Positions 1-8,720 of a stretch of DNA of 64,000 bases are shown one piece after another; position 1 is the stretch's first letter, and each line of letters starts with the position of its first letter. The position numbers and the translations under genes are program-made. This stretch comes from Rhizobiales bacterium Ga0077545. Lineage in GTDB: Bacteria > Pseudomonadota > Alphaproteobacteria > Rhizobiales > Methylopilaceae. Where the stretch lies: the NCBI GenBank assembly GCA_001464335.1, contig LNEV01000017.1:1-64000 (forward strand). The letters run 5' to 3'. Below the pieces are notes generated by a model. The model was not told the origin of the DNA, made no database searches, and was given only the letters and a program-made list of their open reading frames with translations.

Positions 1-81
1 CTCGGCCTGCGTCATCCCCTTCTTCAGCCGCTGCTGGGCCAGAAGTTCAGCGAGTTTCGTGCGGCGGGGTGAGGTTTCCAT
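1..81 (-). CDS. XRE-family HTH regulator, N-terminal fragment (runs off the window)
   Basis: Only the first 27 codons lie in the window. They begin METSPRRTKLAELLAQQRLK and continue KGMTQAE, which matches the first helix and the start of the turn of Cro/CI-type XRE domains (RxxKGxTQxE). The start is the ATG at 81-79; no clear Shine-Dalgarno precedes it. The gene reads away from two tandem palindromes at 131-161 that look like its operators, so it is probably the repressor of the adjacent phage cassette or an autoregulator. The family call rests on a short stretch. Confidence 0.6.
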   Translation of the reverse strand, partial: METSPRRTKLAELLAQQRLKKGMTQAE

Positions 82-130
82 GGGCTCGGGCGCGTGTGAT
101 GCGCCAAAGCAGCTATCCCCAGTTGGCGAT

Positions 131-161
131 TATCCAAAAATTGGATATCCGATTATCGGAT
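131..161. promoter_or_regulatory. twin palindromic operators, probably for the XRE regulator
   Basis: Two inverted repeats of the same design lie side by side: TATCCAAAAATTGGATA at 131-147 and ATCCGATTATCGGAT at 147-161. Both have an ATCCRA half, a 3-nt centre and a TYGGAT half, with centres 15 bp apart. They sit between the leftward XRE gene and the rightward secreted-protein gene, the usual place for divergent operators. Assignment to this XRE protein is inference. Confidence 0.6.
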
Positions 162-224
162 GTTTCCGCTCGACTTCCAGCCGCAAGGAAGCGAATGGAC
201 CGTTCGTCTGTTAGGGAGAATTCC

Positions 225-713
225 ATGACCACCAGGACCGCTTTGATTGCTCTTGTTGCCGCCGCGGCGCTGACCGCGCCTGCCCACGCCAAATCCCTGT
301 CAAAAGAAGAACAGCAATTGGTCGAGCTGACCAAGGCTCTTCACAAACGCCTCGGCGCCGTCGAGCAGATGGTGGTAAAAGGCGTTCGCTCCAAAGACAT
401 TGGCCTTCTCAGGCAAGCCGATGAGATCGCCCAGGACGCTCACCTCCAGTTCTCGGACAAAACCCAGCCCTTGCTTGCCAAGACGTCATCGGACTTCAAC
501 AAGACCTCGTATGTCTTCGAGTGTGGCAAGACCCCCTACCGCCTCGCCGGCGTGGCAAGTCTGCTGACCGAACCCGAGACCCCGACGAACCTCGAAGACC
601 GCCGGGCATTGCTCGCGGAATACCGGCAGCTGATGGGCGAGTGCGAGACCTGGCTTGGCGTCAAGCCACCTGCGAACGGTGTCGGGCGCGGAAAAAGCCT
701 CGAAGATTTTTGA
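225..713 (+). CDS. small exported protein of unknown function
   Basis: A 162-residue protein. The start is set at ATG 225 because AGGGAGA lies just upstream and the first ~25 residues (MTTRTALIALVAAAALTAPA, then HAKS) form a clean Sec signal peptide ending at an AHA-K type site. An upstream in-frame extension to 69 would bury the signal and cross the palindromes. The mature part is charged and helical, with two cysteines (in FECGKTP and GECETW) that could form a disulphide in the periplasm. No family was recognised. It ends 6 nt before the convergent terminase gene, so it may be a phage moron or simply a neighbour. Confidence 0.6.
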   Translation: MTTRTALIALVAAAALTAPAHAKSLSKEEQQLVELTKALHKRLGAVEQMVVKGVRSKDIGLLRQADEIAQDAHLQFSDKTQPLLAKTSSDFNKTSYVFECGKTPYRLAGVASLLTEPETPTNLEDRRALLAEYRQLMGECETWLGVKPPANGVGRGKSLEDF

Positions 714-719
714 TCCCCG

Positions 720-2189
720 CTAGCGGGCCGGCCGGTTGCGCCGGCGGGCGGGTGATCGGCGGCGAGGCCCACGACGGGGCTCGTCGCCCGCAATCGCCCG
801 CCGCAGCCGCTGAAGATCCATCCGGCTCCAGATGTAGCGCAGCGCCTGTGCCGTCGCATCGACCTGGTCGTCATGACGCCCGGTCGGGAAGCTGAGCAGT
901 TCCGCGGTGTAAGGCTCAAGCCAGGTGGCGTGGCGCGGCAAAAGCACCTGTCGTGCTTCAAAGCGCGGCGTCACCGCAAGAAAGCGCGCTGTCTTGTCAA
1001 ACTTCGGCTGCGTCAGGAACGGGCGCAGATCGCCGGCGTGACGCAGATCCTGCGTCAGCGCGCGTCCGAGTTCGGTGTCCTCGATCAAGGTGGTGTCCGC
1101 ACGATACTCGGCCGCGATGCGGATCAGGGCACGCCGCAGATCCGGATATTCGAGCCGCCCGCGCTCGACATGAAGGAGATAATACTGGTCGCCCGCAACA
1201 CCCCAGACGGTGCCGACCGAGTAGTCGCTCGTCTCCGCGAGGGTCGAGGCCGTGTCCCAGGACGCAATGACACGCTCGAACGCCACCGGGGCGACCTCGT
1301 AATAGGTCAGCCATTCGCGCTTGAGGACGTGGCCGTCCATCGGTGTCGGGTTCTGCTGGTACTGCGCCTCGAACACCATCGAGCCCAGAGTGCGACGCAG
1401 GACATCGAGTTCACGCAGACCCTCCCGGCTTGGCTGCAGCAGCTCGCCCTGCCGGCGGTGATGGACATCCTGCGAACGCGGGCCGATCCGGTAGGTGCGG
1501 TCCTCCGTGGCGATGGAGGGGATGTCGAGCACCGTCCAATCCTCTTGACCAAGGACGTGACCGACGAGATCATCCTCGTGCAGGCGCTGCATCACAATGA
1601 TGATGGCGCCGGTCCGCTTGTTGTTAAGGCGGGTAGAAAGGGTGCCGTCATAGGTGTCCTTGACCCGTCGCCGCTCAGCCTCGGACAAAACATCGGAAGC
1701 CTTGATCGGATCGTCGATGATCAGAAGATCGGCGCCGCGGCCAAGCACGCTGCCACCCATCGAACAGGCAAGACGACCACCGCCACGCTCCGTCTCGACC
1801 TCAAGATCGCGGATCCGTGCGAACACACACTCTGGAAAAACCTCGCGGAACCAGGGGCTCTCGAACACCTTGCGGCAGTCGCTCGCGTGCTTGCGGGCGA
1901 GGGTCTCCGAATAGGTGACGGTCATGACCTTTTTCGTGGGATCGCGACCGACATACCAGGCTGCGAATGCCACCATGACCGAAATCGACTTCATCATGCG
2001 CGGCGGCACATTGATGATCAGCCGCCGCTCATGGCCAAGGAGAACCTCGGTCAGCGCATGCGCCATCGCCAGCACATGCCAGTTCTCCTCGTAGCGCGTC
2101 CCCGGCTCAAGGGTCGCAAACACCTTGGCGATGAAGTCCGGCAGGCTGTGACGCAGGCCGGCATACAACAGCGCGCGGCGGTCCGTCAT
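720..2189 (-). CDS. phage terminase large subunit (TerL)
   Basis: A 489-residue packaging motor that would cut concatemeric phage DNA and pump it into capsids. The ATPase half shows a variant Walker A, NVPPRMMKS (residues 60-68), and Walker B LLIIDDP followed by an IVMQRLHEDDL coupling stretch. The nuclease half shows SWDTAST and, near the C-terminus, GRHDDQVDATAQAL with the acidic residues of the RNase-H-like fold. The last ~25 residues are an Arg-rich tail. The start overlaps the stop of the DUF5681 gene by 4 nt, so the two are co-translated, like a large/small terminase pair. It is full length; whether packaging still works cannot be seen because portal and capsid genes are outside the window. 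Confidence 0.9.
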   Translation of the reverse strand: MTDRRALLYAGLRHSLPDFIAKVFATLEPGTRYEENWHVLAMAHALTEVLLGHERRLIINVPPRMMKSISVMVAFAAWYVGRDPTKKVMTVTYSETLARKHASDCRKVFESPWFREVFPECVFARIRDLEVETERGGGRLACSMGGSVLGRGADLLIIDDPIKASDVLSEAERRRVKDTYDGTLSTRLNNKRTGAIIIVMQRLHEDDLVGHVLGQEDWTVLDIPSIATEDRTYRIGPRSQDVHHRRQGELLQPSREGLRELDVLRRTLGSMVFEAQYQQNPTPMDGHVLKREWLTYYEVAPVAFERVIASWDTASTLAETSDYSVGTVWGVAGDQYYLLHVERGRLEYPDLRRALIRIAAEYRADTTLIEDTELGRALTQDLRHAGDLRPFLTQPKFDKTARFLAVTPRFEARQVLLPRHATWLEPYTAELLSFPTGRHDDQVDATAQALRYIWSRMDLQRLRRAIAGDEPRRGPRRRSPARRRNRPAR

Positions 2190-2641
2190 GACGTTTCTCC
2201 GTCCGACGGATCGCTCGTCTGTTCTTGGCCTTCGACCGCATCCCCAACCTCGTTTTCGTTCGCATAACGCTTCGCCATGCGCGCGAGGATTTCCTCATCC
2301 TCACGTGACATCTCTTCCTTGTCCTTACCGTGGACGATTTCGGTGCCATGCAGATTTAGGACTTCGAACGCAGTTTTTGAACTCTGATAGGTATCACTCC
2401 AGATCTTGAGTAGAGCGACGGTGCGACGCGGCAACATCTGTGTGCGGCCTGTGTTCTTTTCCGTGAACTCGATTTCCTCCTTGCCGAGCCGGATAAACTC
2501 CTCAAGCATGCTTTCACCGCGCTCCGGCAGAAGTTTGCGCGGGCGGCCTTTGGGATTGCCGCTCTGTTTGGGCTTGAACTGGCTGTGCTTGGGAGGCCGG
2601 CCGTAGCCGCCCTTCCCTTTGTTGTCCTTATCGTCAGCCAT
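2186..2641 (-). CDS. DUF5681 protein, probable small-terminase-like partner
   Basis: A 151-residue protein opening with a Lys/Gly-rich segment (KGKGGYGRPPKHSQFKPKQS, then GNPKGRPRK) that is the hallmark of DUF5681. The family is usually found immediately before terminase large subunits in alphaproteobacterial prophages. The basic N-terminus could bind DNA; the C-terminus is acidic. It overlaps the methyltransferase gene by 8 nt upstream and terL by 4 nt downstream. A small-terminase role is inferred from position, size and DNA-binding character. Confidence 0.75.
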   Translation of the reverse strand: MADDKDNKGKGGYGRPPKHSQFKPKQSGNPKGRPRKLLPERGESMLEEFIRLGKEEIEFTEKNTGRTQMLPRRTVALLKIWSDTYQSSKTAFEVLNLHGTEIVHGKDKEEMSREDEEILARMAKRYANENEVGDAVEGQEQTSDPSDGETS

Positions 2642-4055
2642 GGCGCACCCCCTGGTCCACCGACGCCGCGGCCGCCGCGCGACGGGTCTTGACCTCCTCG
2701 AACGTCTCTCCGGTCTCCACCAGAACCGCCGTCAATCCGGTACGCGCCTCAATACGCCGGAGTGCGGCATCAACGTAAGCCGGCGACAACTCGATGCCAT
2801 AGCCTTTGCGGCCCGCGCGGTGCGCCGCAAGGATCGTCGTGCCCGAGCCGCTGAACGGGTCAAGCACCGCATCGCCGCGATGGGTGACGTCGAGGATCAG
2901 ATCGTGGACCAAGGCCACGGGTTTTACGGTCGGATGTGCGGACAGCGCCTCTTTGCGCTCGCGCGAAAACTGCGACATGCCGGGATAATCCAGTACGTTG
3001 GTGCGGTATCGACCGTTCTTACCGAGCTCGACATTGTTGATAACGGAGCCCGTTCCTGCCTTCCAGGCGAAGATCAGCTCGTGCGCGGAGCGCCACATAC
3101 TCCCCATGCCGCCTGTGCCCTTGTTCCAGACCAAAAGATTGAGCAACTGGCTGTAATGGGCATGGCCGGCCGCCAGCATCTCGCGCATGTGGCGGTGATC
3201 CATCGACTGGAAATGGACCGAGCCGGCGGCGGAATGCGCAGCCAGATTGGCGTTCACATTTGCAAGAAACGCGGTGAACTCCTCGGACGACATCTCGCCA
3301 CACGCCATCGCAAAGTCGCCGTGCGCGGTTTTGCCGAGACCGCTCACAAAACCGGCAATCGGAACATTGTAGGGTGCGTCCGAAAAAACCATGCGCGCAA
3401 CAACGCCGTCCATCAGACGCGCGTAGACCGAAGCCTCGCGTGCATCGCCGCAGCACAGGCGATGAGCGTCGCCGATCAGCCAGCAATCTCCGGACCGGGT
3501 CACGGGCGGTCCCTGCGTAAGCGCGACCGGTGCATCATCGGCCTCGCTCTGATCATTGGCGCTCTCGACCTGTGCAACGACCCAGTCGATCTTCGGCGTG
3601 TCGAACCCGGTAAGCGACAGGTCAAAATCGACTTCTGTGCTTTCGAGCATCTGGAACTCGGCGGCGACCGCCGCCCAGTCCCACTCGCCTTTGAGCGAAA
3701 ACGCATTCAGCGACAGCTTGGCGGCGCTCACCTCGGCCTCGTTGAGATGCTCGTGCTGCACCACCGGCACCTCGGTCAGTCCGGCCTCTCGGCAGGCAAG
3801 CCACACCGCATGACCGTCAATGATGCGTCCATCGCGGTCGACAATGATCGGGACGAGACAACCGAGACGACGGATGGCTGCCGACATCTGGCCGATCTTC
3901 TTTTCGCTGTGGCGGCGCACCTGCCGCGCAGCAGGCTGCAAGCTCTCGATCGCGCGGTATTCGAGCTTCATCCGCACTTCGCTCAGCGAGGTGTTGTGGT
4001 CGTTTGCAAGCTGCGCCTTATCCGCCGGGCGCTCGCGATGACGGGGTTTGGTCAT
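2634..4055 (-). CDS. ParB-like domain fused to a beta-class DNA methyltransferase
   Basis: A 473-residue fusion. Residues ~30-125 are a ParB/Srx-like N-domain (SLQPAARQVRRHSEKKIGQM, later GRIIDGHAVWLACREAGL). The C-terminal ~280 residues are a DNA amino-methyltransferase with the catalytic motif as DAPYN (226-230) and the SAM-binding motif DPFSGSGTT followed by GYGIELSPAYVDAAL near the end; catalytic motif first defines the beta class (N4-cytosine or N6-adenine). A perfect AAGGAGG lies 5 nt upstream of ATG 4055, fixing the start. The gene sits between phage recombination and packaging genes, so it probably modifies phage DNA against host restriction. The target sequence cannot be read. No cognate restriction enzyme is adjacent; the small HNH protein is a separate gene. 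Confidence 0.88.
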   Translation of the reverse strand: MTKPRHRERPADKAQLANDHNTSLSEVRMKLEYRAIESLQPAARQVRRHSEKKIGQMSAAIRRLGCLVPIIVDRDGRIIDGHAVWLACREAGLTEVPVVQHEHLNEAEVSAAKLSLNAFSLKGEWDWAAVAAEFQMLESTEVDFDLSLTGFDTPKIDWVVAQVESANDQSEADDAPVALTQGPPVTRSGDCWLIGDAHRLCCGDAREASVYARLMDGVVARMVFSDAPYNVPIAGFVSGLGKTAHGDFAMACGEMSSEEFTAFLANVNANLAAHSAAGSVHFQSMDHRHMREMLAAGHAHYSQLLNLLVWNKGTGGMGSMWRSAHELIFAWKAGTGSVINNVELGKNGRYRTNVLDYPGMSQFSRERKEALSAHPTVKPVALVHDLILDVTHRGDAVLDPFSGSGTTILAAHRAGRKGYGIELSPAYVDAALRRIEARTGLTAVLVETGETFEEVKTRRAAAAASVDQGVRHG

Positions 4056-4361
4056 AAGACCTCCTTCAAACCGGCGCGCGGAATGCGCATCGGAATGAAG
4101 CGAGGATCAGACGCTCAGAAGGACAGCATAAGAGGAACGAATGCGAATGTGGATAACTTGGAAGACGCAATTTCCGTAGCAGCCGATGAAACCGGTTTCA
4201 CCACAGAATACCTAGCAACGTATGCCTGCCACTTGACCGATCTTCTGTCGATTTTTTGCCCGTGCATCGACCGTCGGTCATGAACCTCTAAGACTTTAGC
4301 CCCTCGCACGCGCGATTGAAAGCTAGCGTTGGTGGGCAGACGGACGACCTCCTCATGAGCG
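4056..4361. other. 306-bp stretch without a recognisable gene
   Basis: Apart from the Shine-Dalgarno of the methyltransferase at its left end, I see no convincing gene. The stretch is less GC-rich than its surroundings and could hold a promoter for the methyltransferase-terminase part of the operon. One long frame crosses it on each strand, but neither has family features. Confidence 0.4.
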
Positions 4362-4562
4362 CTACGATTGATGTCGATGTGAACGACTGACAGGCAAAAT
4401 ATCTCGCTGAACGTCGGTCGCCTCAGCCTCCACGAGCGCGAGCAGATAAGCCAGAACACCCATGCCCTCGGCTTCGGCCATCCGACGGAGGATCGCGGTT
4501 TCATGAGCGATCTTCCGCGCCAGAGCATGAGTGTCGACGTCAGAACCATTGCAGCCTGCCAT
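4362..4562 (-). CDS. 66-residue phage-type hypothetical protein
   Basis: The protein begins MAGCNGSDVDTHALARKIAH and contains an amphipathic helical stretch, AILRRMAEAEGMGVLAYLLA, followed by an acidic tail. A GGAAGGA Shine-Dalgarno lies 8 nt before ATG 4562, which supports translation. Short helical proteins of this kind are common between recombination and methyltransferase genes of alphaproteobacterial prophages, but no function is known. The alternative start 13 codons upstream has no ribosome site. Confidence 0.5.
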   Translation of the reverse strand: MAGCNGSDVDTHALARKIAHETAILRRMAEAEGMGVLAYLLALVEAEATDVQRDILPVSRSHRHQS

Positions 4563-4654
4563 CCCGGAGGTCCTTCCGTTCCAAACGCGCAGTAGCGCCA
4601 AGCCCTGAGGCTAACGCAAGACGAACTGGCAATGTAGCCCGCCGTCACGCCAGT

Positions 4655-4987
4655 TCATCGGTCATCGGATGCTATGACCGGTGTGCCATCAAACTTTCGC
4701 CATCGCTTAATCGATTTTCTTGGCCTGATACCGAGAGCGCGGTCCTTCTGCCGCCTGCCTTTCGCAATGCGCGGCGCATCCGTCTGCGATGTTTTTGCGC
4801 GATGGCAGGTGAGGCAGAGCACCTGGCAGTTCCCAAGAACCGCTTCGCCTCCCAGGGCATCGGGTATGATATGATCGTAATGATAAAGCCCGTAGCCCAG
4901 ACGCGCCGTACAAAGCTCACATTGTCCCCGCGCCCGCTCCGCCGCCTGTCGTTTCACCTCCTTCGAAAACTCCCGGCGGCGCGTCAT
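4655..4987 (-). CDS. HNH endonuclease
   Basis: A 110-residue protein with a compact HNH fold: CELCTAR as the first zinc knuckle, YHYDHIIPDALGG carrying the catalytic His and Asp-His, NCQVLCLTC as the Asn and second knuckle, then HRAKT. Small HNH nucleases of this size in phages often cut DNA for packaging or recombination. The basic C-terminus (KGRRQKDRALGIRPRKSIKR) probably contacts DNA. The start overlaps the YqaJ stop by 4 nt, placing it in the same operon. Confidence 0.88.
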   Translation of the reverse strand: MTRRREFSKEVKRQAAERARGQCELCTARLGYGLYHYDHIIPDALGGEAVLGNCQVLCLTCHRAKTSQTDAPRIAKGRRQKDRALGIRPRKSIKRWRKFDGTPVIASDDR

Positions 4988-5706
4988 GACCGCGCCTCCC
5001 CTCGCCCCGCCGCTCTCGCGACCGCATACACGTCATCAATCCTGACCTGAAGCTCGCCTAGGAAAATCTGAACCTCGTGTTCGAGATCAGCGATGGCCGC
5101 CTCATCGCGCTTTACGCGGATGACCACCAGACGCAGCTCCTCGGGCAGCCGAGGATCATAGGAGACGAAGTCACACCAGGCTCTGCCCGTACATGCCATC
5201 TGCCAGAGCATCTGCGGCAGATATTTCCCGGGCACGTCTCGTGAGACCAGAACATCAAGATGCGTTGCCGTATTGGGGGCTTTGATCTCAAGAAGACCAT
5301 CCTCTCCCACACATCCGTCCGGCGATGACCCGCTCAGGGCAATGCGCGGATGCGGCACAAACCCGATCGTCCGGACCGAGCGATCATAGCGGAAGCTGTA
5401 GGCCCGACGGGCCTGGTCCTCATGCGCCCGTCCCCATTGCATGGCGGCGCTTTCATACGCTCCCGCCGGCTGACCCGTGAGCCGTTCGGCCAGAAGCTCG
5501 GCCATATAATGGCCGCGCGATGCGCTCCACCCGGTCTTGGTGCGCGCCACAAGATCATTGATGCGCGAGGCGGTGACCTTCCCGCAGCGCATCGCCAGCC
5601 ATTCCGGTGTCCCCTGCACGAGAGTGGTGGGGTTTTCATCCGCTCCCGGCATCGCCGCTTTGGTGGATACAGACGCAATAGAGGGGATATCGCAGATCAG
5701 GTTCAT
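4984..5706 (-). CDS. YqaJ/lambda-exonuclease-type viral recombinase
   Basis: A 240-residue 5'-3' exonuclease of the PD-(D/E)xK superfamily. Recognisable parts are QGTPEWLAMRCGKVTAS (YqaJ N-terminal motif), AMQWGRAHEDQARRAY, the catalytic GSSPDG and LEIKAPN (the D...ExK core), and PGKYLPQMLWQMACTG. In phage recombination it resects double-strand ends so that the annealing protein can load. It is translationally coupled to the ERF gene (ATGA overlap), which gives the classic exonuclease plus annealing-protein pair. All catalytic residues appear intact. Confidence 0.9.
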   Translation of the reverse strand: MNLICDIPSIASVSTKAAMPGADENPTTLVQGTPEWLAMRCGKVTASRINDLVARTKTGWSASRGHYMAELLAERLTGQPAGAYESAAMQWGRAHEDQARRAYSFRYDRSVRTIGFVPHPRIALSGSSPDGCVGEDGLLEIKAPNTATHLDVLVSRDVPGKYLPQMLWQMACTGRAWCDFVSYDPRLPEELRLVVIRVKRDEAAIADLEHEVQIFLGELQVRIDDVYAVARAAGRGEARS

Positions 5707-6482
5707 TGTGCGGCCTCCCGCACAAGAAGCGCCGCTTTGGCGGCCTCAAACCGCGCCGCCGGCAGGCAATCCAGCGACTGGATCTCCAGATAAGCTAGCA
5801 ACCGCTCCCGATCGGCGGACGTTCGATCGATAATCTCCTCAAGCTCGGCGAGTTGATCATCGGCCAAAGGCGTTTCGCTTACAGCCTTTGTCCCATCATC
5901 ATCCTCACCGCGGCTCACCAGATTAAGCAGCGCCTGCGCCACATAACGTTTGCCATAGGAGACCGAGGAGCCAACCGCTTGTACCGCATTTTTTTGCCCG
6001 CTCAGATCGGCGGGCAGATGCAAGCAGCTCTCTTCGCTGTGACCGTCCCGATGCCCTAGGTTACCGGTGACCGATACGCCTTCTTTGTCCCGCTGCACTC
6101 GGAACATCAGCACAAAACCATGCCGCGCCAGGATCGGCGTGATGATCTCGCCGATATCTTCCCAAAGGGCATAGGTGTAAGTGCGCCCGTCTTTCAGCTC
6201 GATCATCCCGCGCTCCGCAAGAACGGGCAATTCCGTTTGGAGCGTCGCCAGAGCCTCAACAAAGCTTGCCCGTGCGCGGGATCGGACGAGATGACCATGC
6301 ATCTCAAGAAGCTCTTTCAGCTTCGGCGCATCCACATGGCGGTTCAGAACCGTCTTCTCGATAACCCGCAGAAGCCCGGCCTCTCCGCTTAAGATCGCGG
6401 GTCGGTTTCTGCGAGTTGGTCGCTTGGACAGGCTTTGCTTGGTGGTCCCGGGGGACGACAATCGAACATGGGATGAGGTCAT
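5703..6482 (-). CDS. ERF-family single-strand annealing protein
   Basis: A 259-residue ERF recombinase that anneals complementary single strands. The family core is visible as FVEALATLQTELPVLAERGM, then TYALWEDIGEIITPILARHG and the family signature AVGSSVSYGKRYVAQALLNL near residue 185. The start at ATG 6482 is chosen because GAAGGAG lies 8 nt upstream; a longer frame to 6557 lacks a ribosome site and adds no family sequence. It is the first gene of the leftward phage operon and is coupled to the exonuclease gene. Confidence 0.9.
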   Translation of the reverse strand: MTSSHVRLSSPGTTKQSLSKRPTRRNRPAILSGEAGLLRVIEKTVLNRHVDAPKLKELLEMHGHLVRSRARASFVEALATLQTELPVLAERGMIELKDGRTYTYALWEDIGEIITPILARHGFVLMFRVQRDKEGVSVTGNLGHRDGHSEESCLHLPADLSGQKNAVQAVGSSVSYGKRYVAQALLNLVSRGEDDDGTKAVSETPLADDQLAELEEIIDRTSADRERLLAYLEIQSLDCLPAARFEAAKAALLVREAAQ

Positions 6483-6576
6483 CGATGCTGCTCCTTCGCG
6501 TTGTGGCAGCAGGGGATGCTTGGGGGCACGGGGGATGGACCATCCGCAAAAAGCCAATTGCCTGTTCTGCGATTGA

Positions 6577-6734
6577 AATTCCCTGTAACCGCGCCTTCAA
6601 ATTCCCTGTTACCGGACGTCCGGATTGGCTCTCAAGCTATTGTTATTGAAGGGGAATATTCGATAATTGAGCAGATAAATCGGTTCCATTTCATTCAATT
6701 CCCTGTATTGCTGCCCCGAACAGGGAATTGAATG
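6577..6734. repeat. cluster of AATTCCCTGT repeats with a perfect 15-bp inverted repeat
   Basis: The 10-mer AATTCCCTGT occurs at 6577-6586, 6600-6609 and 6697-6706 in one orientation and as ACAGGGAATT at 6720-6729 in the other; a degenerate copy (AATTGCCTGT) is at 6556-6565. The third and fourth copies are arms of an inverted repeat, CATTCAATTCCCTGT (6692-6706) and its exact complement (6720-6734), with a 13-nt spacer. The cluster marks the border between the phage cassette and trxB. It may be an attachment-site remnant, protein-binding array or RNA structure. Confidence 0.6.
6640..6669 (+). promoter_or_regulatory. possible sigma-70 promoter for the trxB leader or small RNA
   Basis: TTGTTA (6640-6645) and TAATTG (6664-6669) are separated by 18 nt in an AT-rich patch. 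Transcription would start near 6676 and run through the 15-bp inverted repeat towards the terminator at 6795. The match is moderate and is a proposal only. Confidence 0.3.
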
Positions 6735-6816
6735 TGAATCCGCCAAAGGTTCGCTTGAACCCTCCTCCCCACCTATTACATTGGTGCAGACCTCGGGCCG
6801 AAGTTCGGCCCTTTTT
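6676..6816 (+). ncRNA. candidate small RNA or attenuated leader upstream of trxB
   Basis: Between the phage operon and trxB lies a rightward stretch with no reading frame of note. It contains a perfect 15-bp stem-loop (6692-6734), a short hairpin GGTTC-GCTT-GAACC, an exposed CTCCTCCCC anti-Shine-Dalgarno-like run, and a strong intrinsic terminator ending 14 nt before the trxB start. This is the layout of a ~140-nt regulatory RNA, or of a leader whose terminator controls trxB. Both boundaries are inferred from the promoter guess and the terminator. Confidence 0.3.
6795..6816 (+). terminator. intrinsic terminator immediately upstream of trxB
   Basis: GGGCCGA-AGT-TCGGCCC (6795-6811) is followed by TTTTT. 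No rightward protein gene lies upstream, so it ends either a small RNA or a leader of the trxB transcript itself. Confidence 0.75.
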
Positions 6817-6827
6817 GCATGGCTTGA

Positions 6828-7793
<966 letters not shown>

Positions 7794-7810
7794 TACCGCA
7801 AAGGATTGAA

Positions 7811-8710
7811 ATGGCCGCGCCGCTCGATTGGGACAAACTGAGGATCTTTCACGCGGCAGCCGAAGCCAAGAGCTTCACACATGGCGGCGACAAGCTCGGC
7901 CTTTCGCAATCAGCGGTCAGCCGTCAGGTCTCGGCACTGGAGCAGGAACTCAAGGTTCCCCTTTTCCACCGCCATGCGCGCGGGCTGCTTCTCACCGAAC
8001 AGGGCGAGCTTCTGTTCCGCACCACGCAGGAACTGTTCGCCAAGCTCGAATCCACCAAGCTTCTGCTGACCGACAGCCGCGAGCGCCCGCACGGCGAGCT
8101 GAAGATCACGACCTCGGTCGGCCTCGGGGGCGGCTGGCTCGCGCCTCTCCTCGGCGAATTCCTCGACACCTATCCGGACATTCAGGTCACTTTGCTGCTG
8201 ACCGACGATGAGCTCGATCTTGCGATGCGCGAGGCCGATGTCGGCATCCGCCTGCGCCAGCCGACGCAATCCGAACTCATCCAGCGCAAGCTGTTTCCGG
8301 TCCACTATTACGTATACGCATCGCCGGACTACATCGCCCGGTTCGGCCGCCCACGCGAGGTGACCGATCTCGAAGACCACCGCATCGTCAGCTTCGGCGG
8401 TCTTGTGCCGAGCTTCCTGCAGCCGCTGAACTGGCTGGCACATGCCGGACGCGAGCACCGCGAAGGGCGCAAGCCGAACCTGTCGGTCAACAACATGCTG
8501 GCCATGAAGAAGGCCGTCGAGGGCGGTGTCGGCATCGGAATCCTGCCGCAATATCTCGTCGAGGATAACGGAACATTGGTGCGCCTTCTGCCGGAAGCCG
8601 CGACGCCGGTTCTGGAAGCCTACCTCGCTTACGCCGAGGAATTGCGAAACGTCCGCCGCATCCAGGTCTTCCGCGATTTCCTGCTGAACAAGGTCCAGGG
8701 CTGGAACTGA
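7811..8710 (+). CDS. lsrB: LysR-family regulator, LsrB/VtlR homologue
   Basis: A 299-residue LysR regulator. The winged HTH spans residues ~6-65 (FHAAAEAKSFTHGGDKLGLS, QSAVSRQVSALEQELKVPLF), followed by a periplasmic-binding-protein-like effector domain. Position directly after trxB identifies it as the orthologue of Sinorhizobium LsrB and Brucella VtlR, which control oxidative-stress, envelope and small-RNA/small-protein genes. The protein contains no cysteine at all, whereas reported redox sensing by Sinorhizobium LsrB depends on cysteines. The orthology comes from context and general similarity, not alignment. Confidence 0.85.
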   Translation: MAAPLDWDKLRIFHAAAEAKSFTHGGDKLGLSQSAVSRQVSALEQELKVPLFHRHARGLLLTEQGELLFRTTQELFAKLESTKLLLTDSRERPHGELKITTSVGLGGGWLAPLLGEFLDTYPDIQVTLLLTDDELDLAMREADVGIRLRQPTQSELIQRKLFPVHYYVYASPDYIARFGRPREVTDLEDHRIVSFGGLVPSFLQPLNWLAHAGREHREGRKPNLSVNNMLAMKKAVEGGVGIGILPQYLVEDNGTLVRLLPEAATPVLEAYLAYAEELRNVRRIQVFRDFLLNKVQGWN

Positions 8711-8720
8711 ACGCACGAAG

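Noticed and set aside
715..726. Palindrome CCCGCTAGCGGG between the secreted protein and terL as a terminator
   Set aside because: It overlaps the terL stop and has no U-tract on either strand, so it is not called.
2619..4283. A 554-codon rightward open frame
   Set aside because: It is the complement of the ParB-methyltransferase gene, Arg/His/Leu-rich and without recognisable domains. Long antisense frames are expected at this GC content.
4115..4648. A 177-codon leftward frame over the gap and the 66-residue gene
   Set aside because: No ribosome site, Trp/Arg/Ser-rich composition typical of a shadow frame; the shorter gene at 4362-4562 has a Shine-Dalgarno and a helical protein pattern.
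6741..6775. Possible tRNA 3' end (GGTTC...GAACC then CTCCTCCCC) as a phage attachment site
   Set aside because: The T-arm geometry is wrong (4-nt loop), no CCA or acceptor partner follows, and no upstream tRNA body is present. It fits a short hairpin in the leader better.
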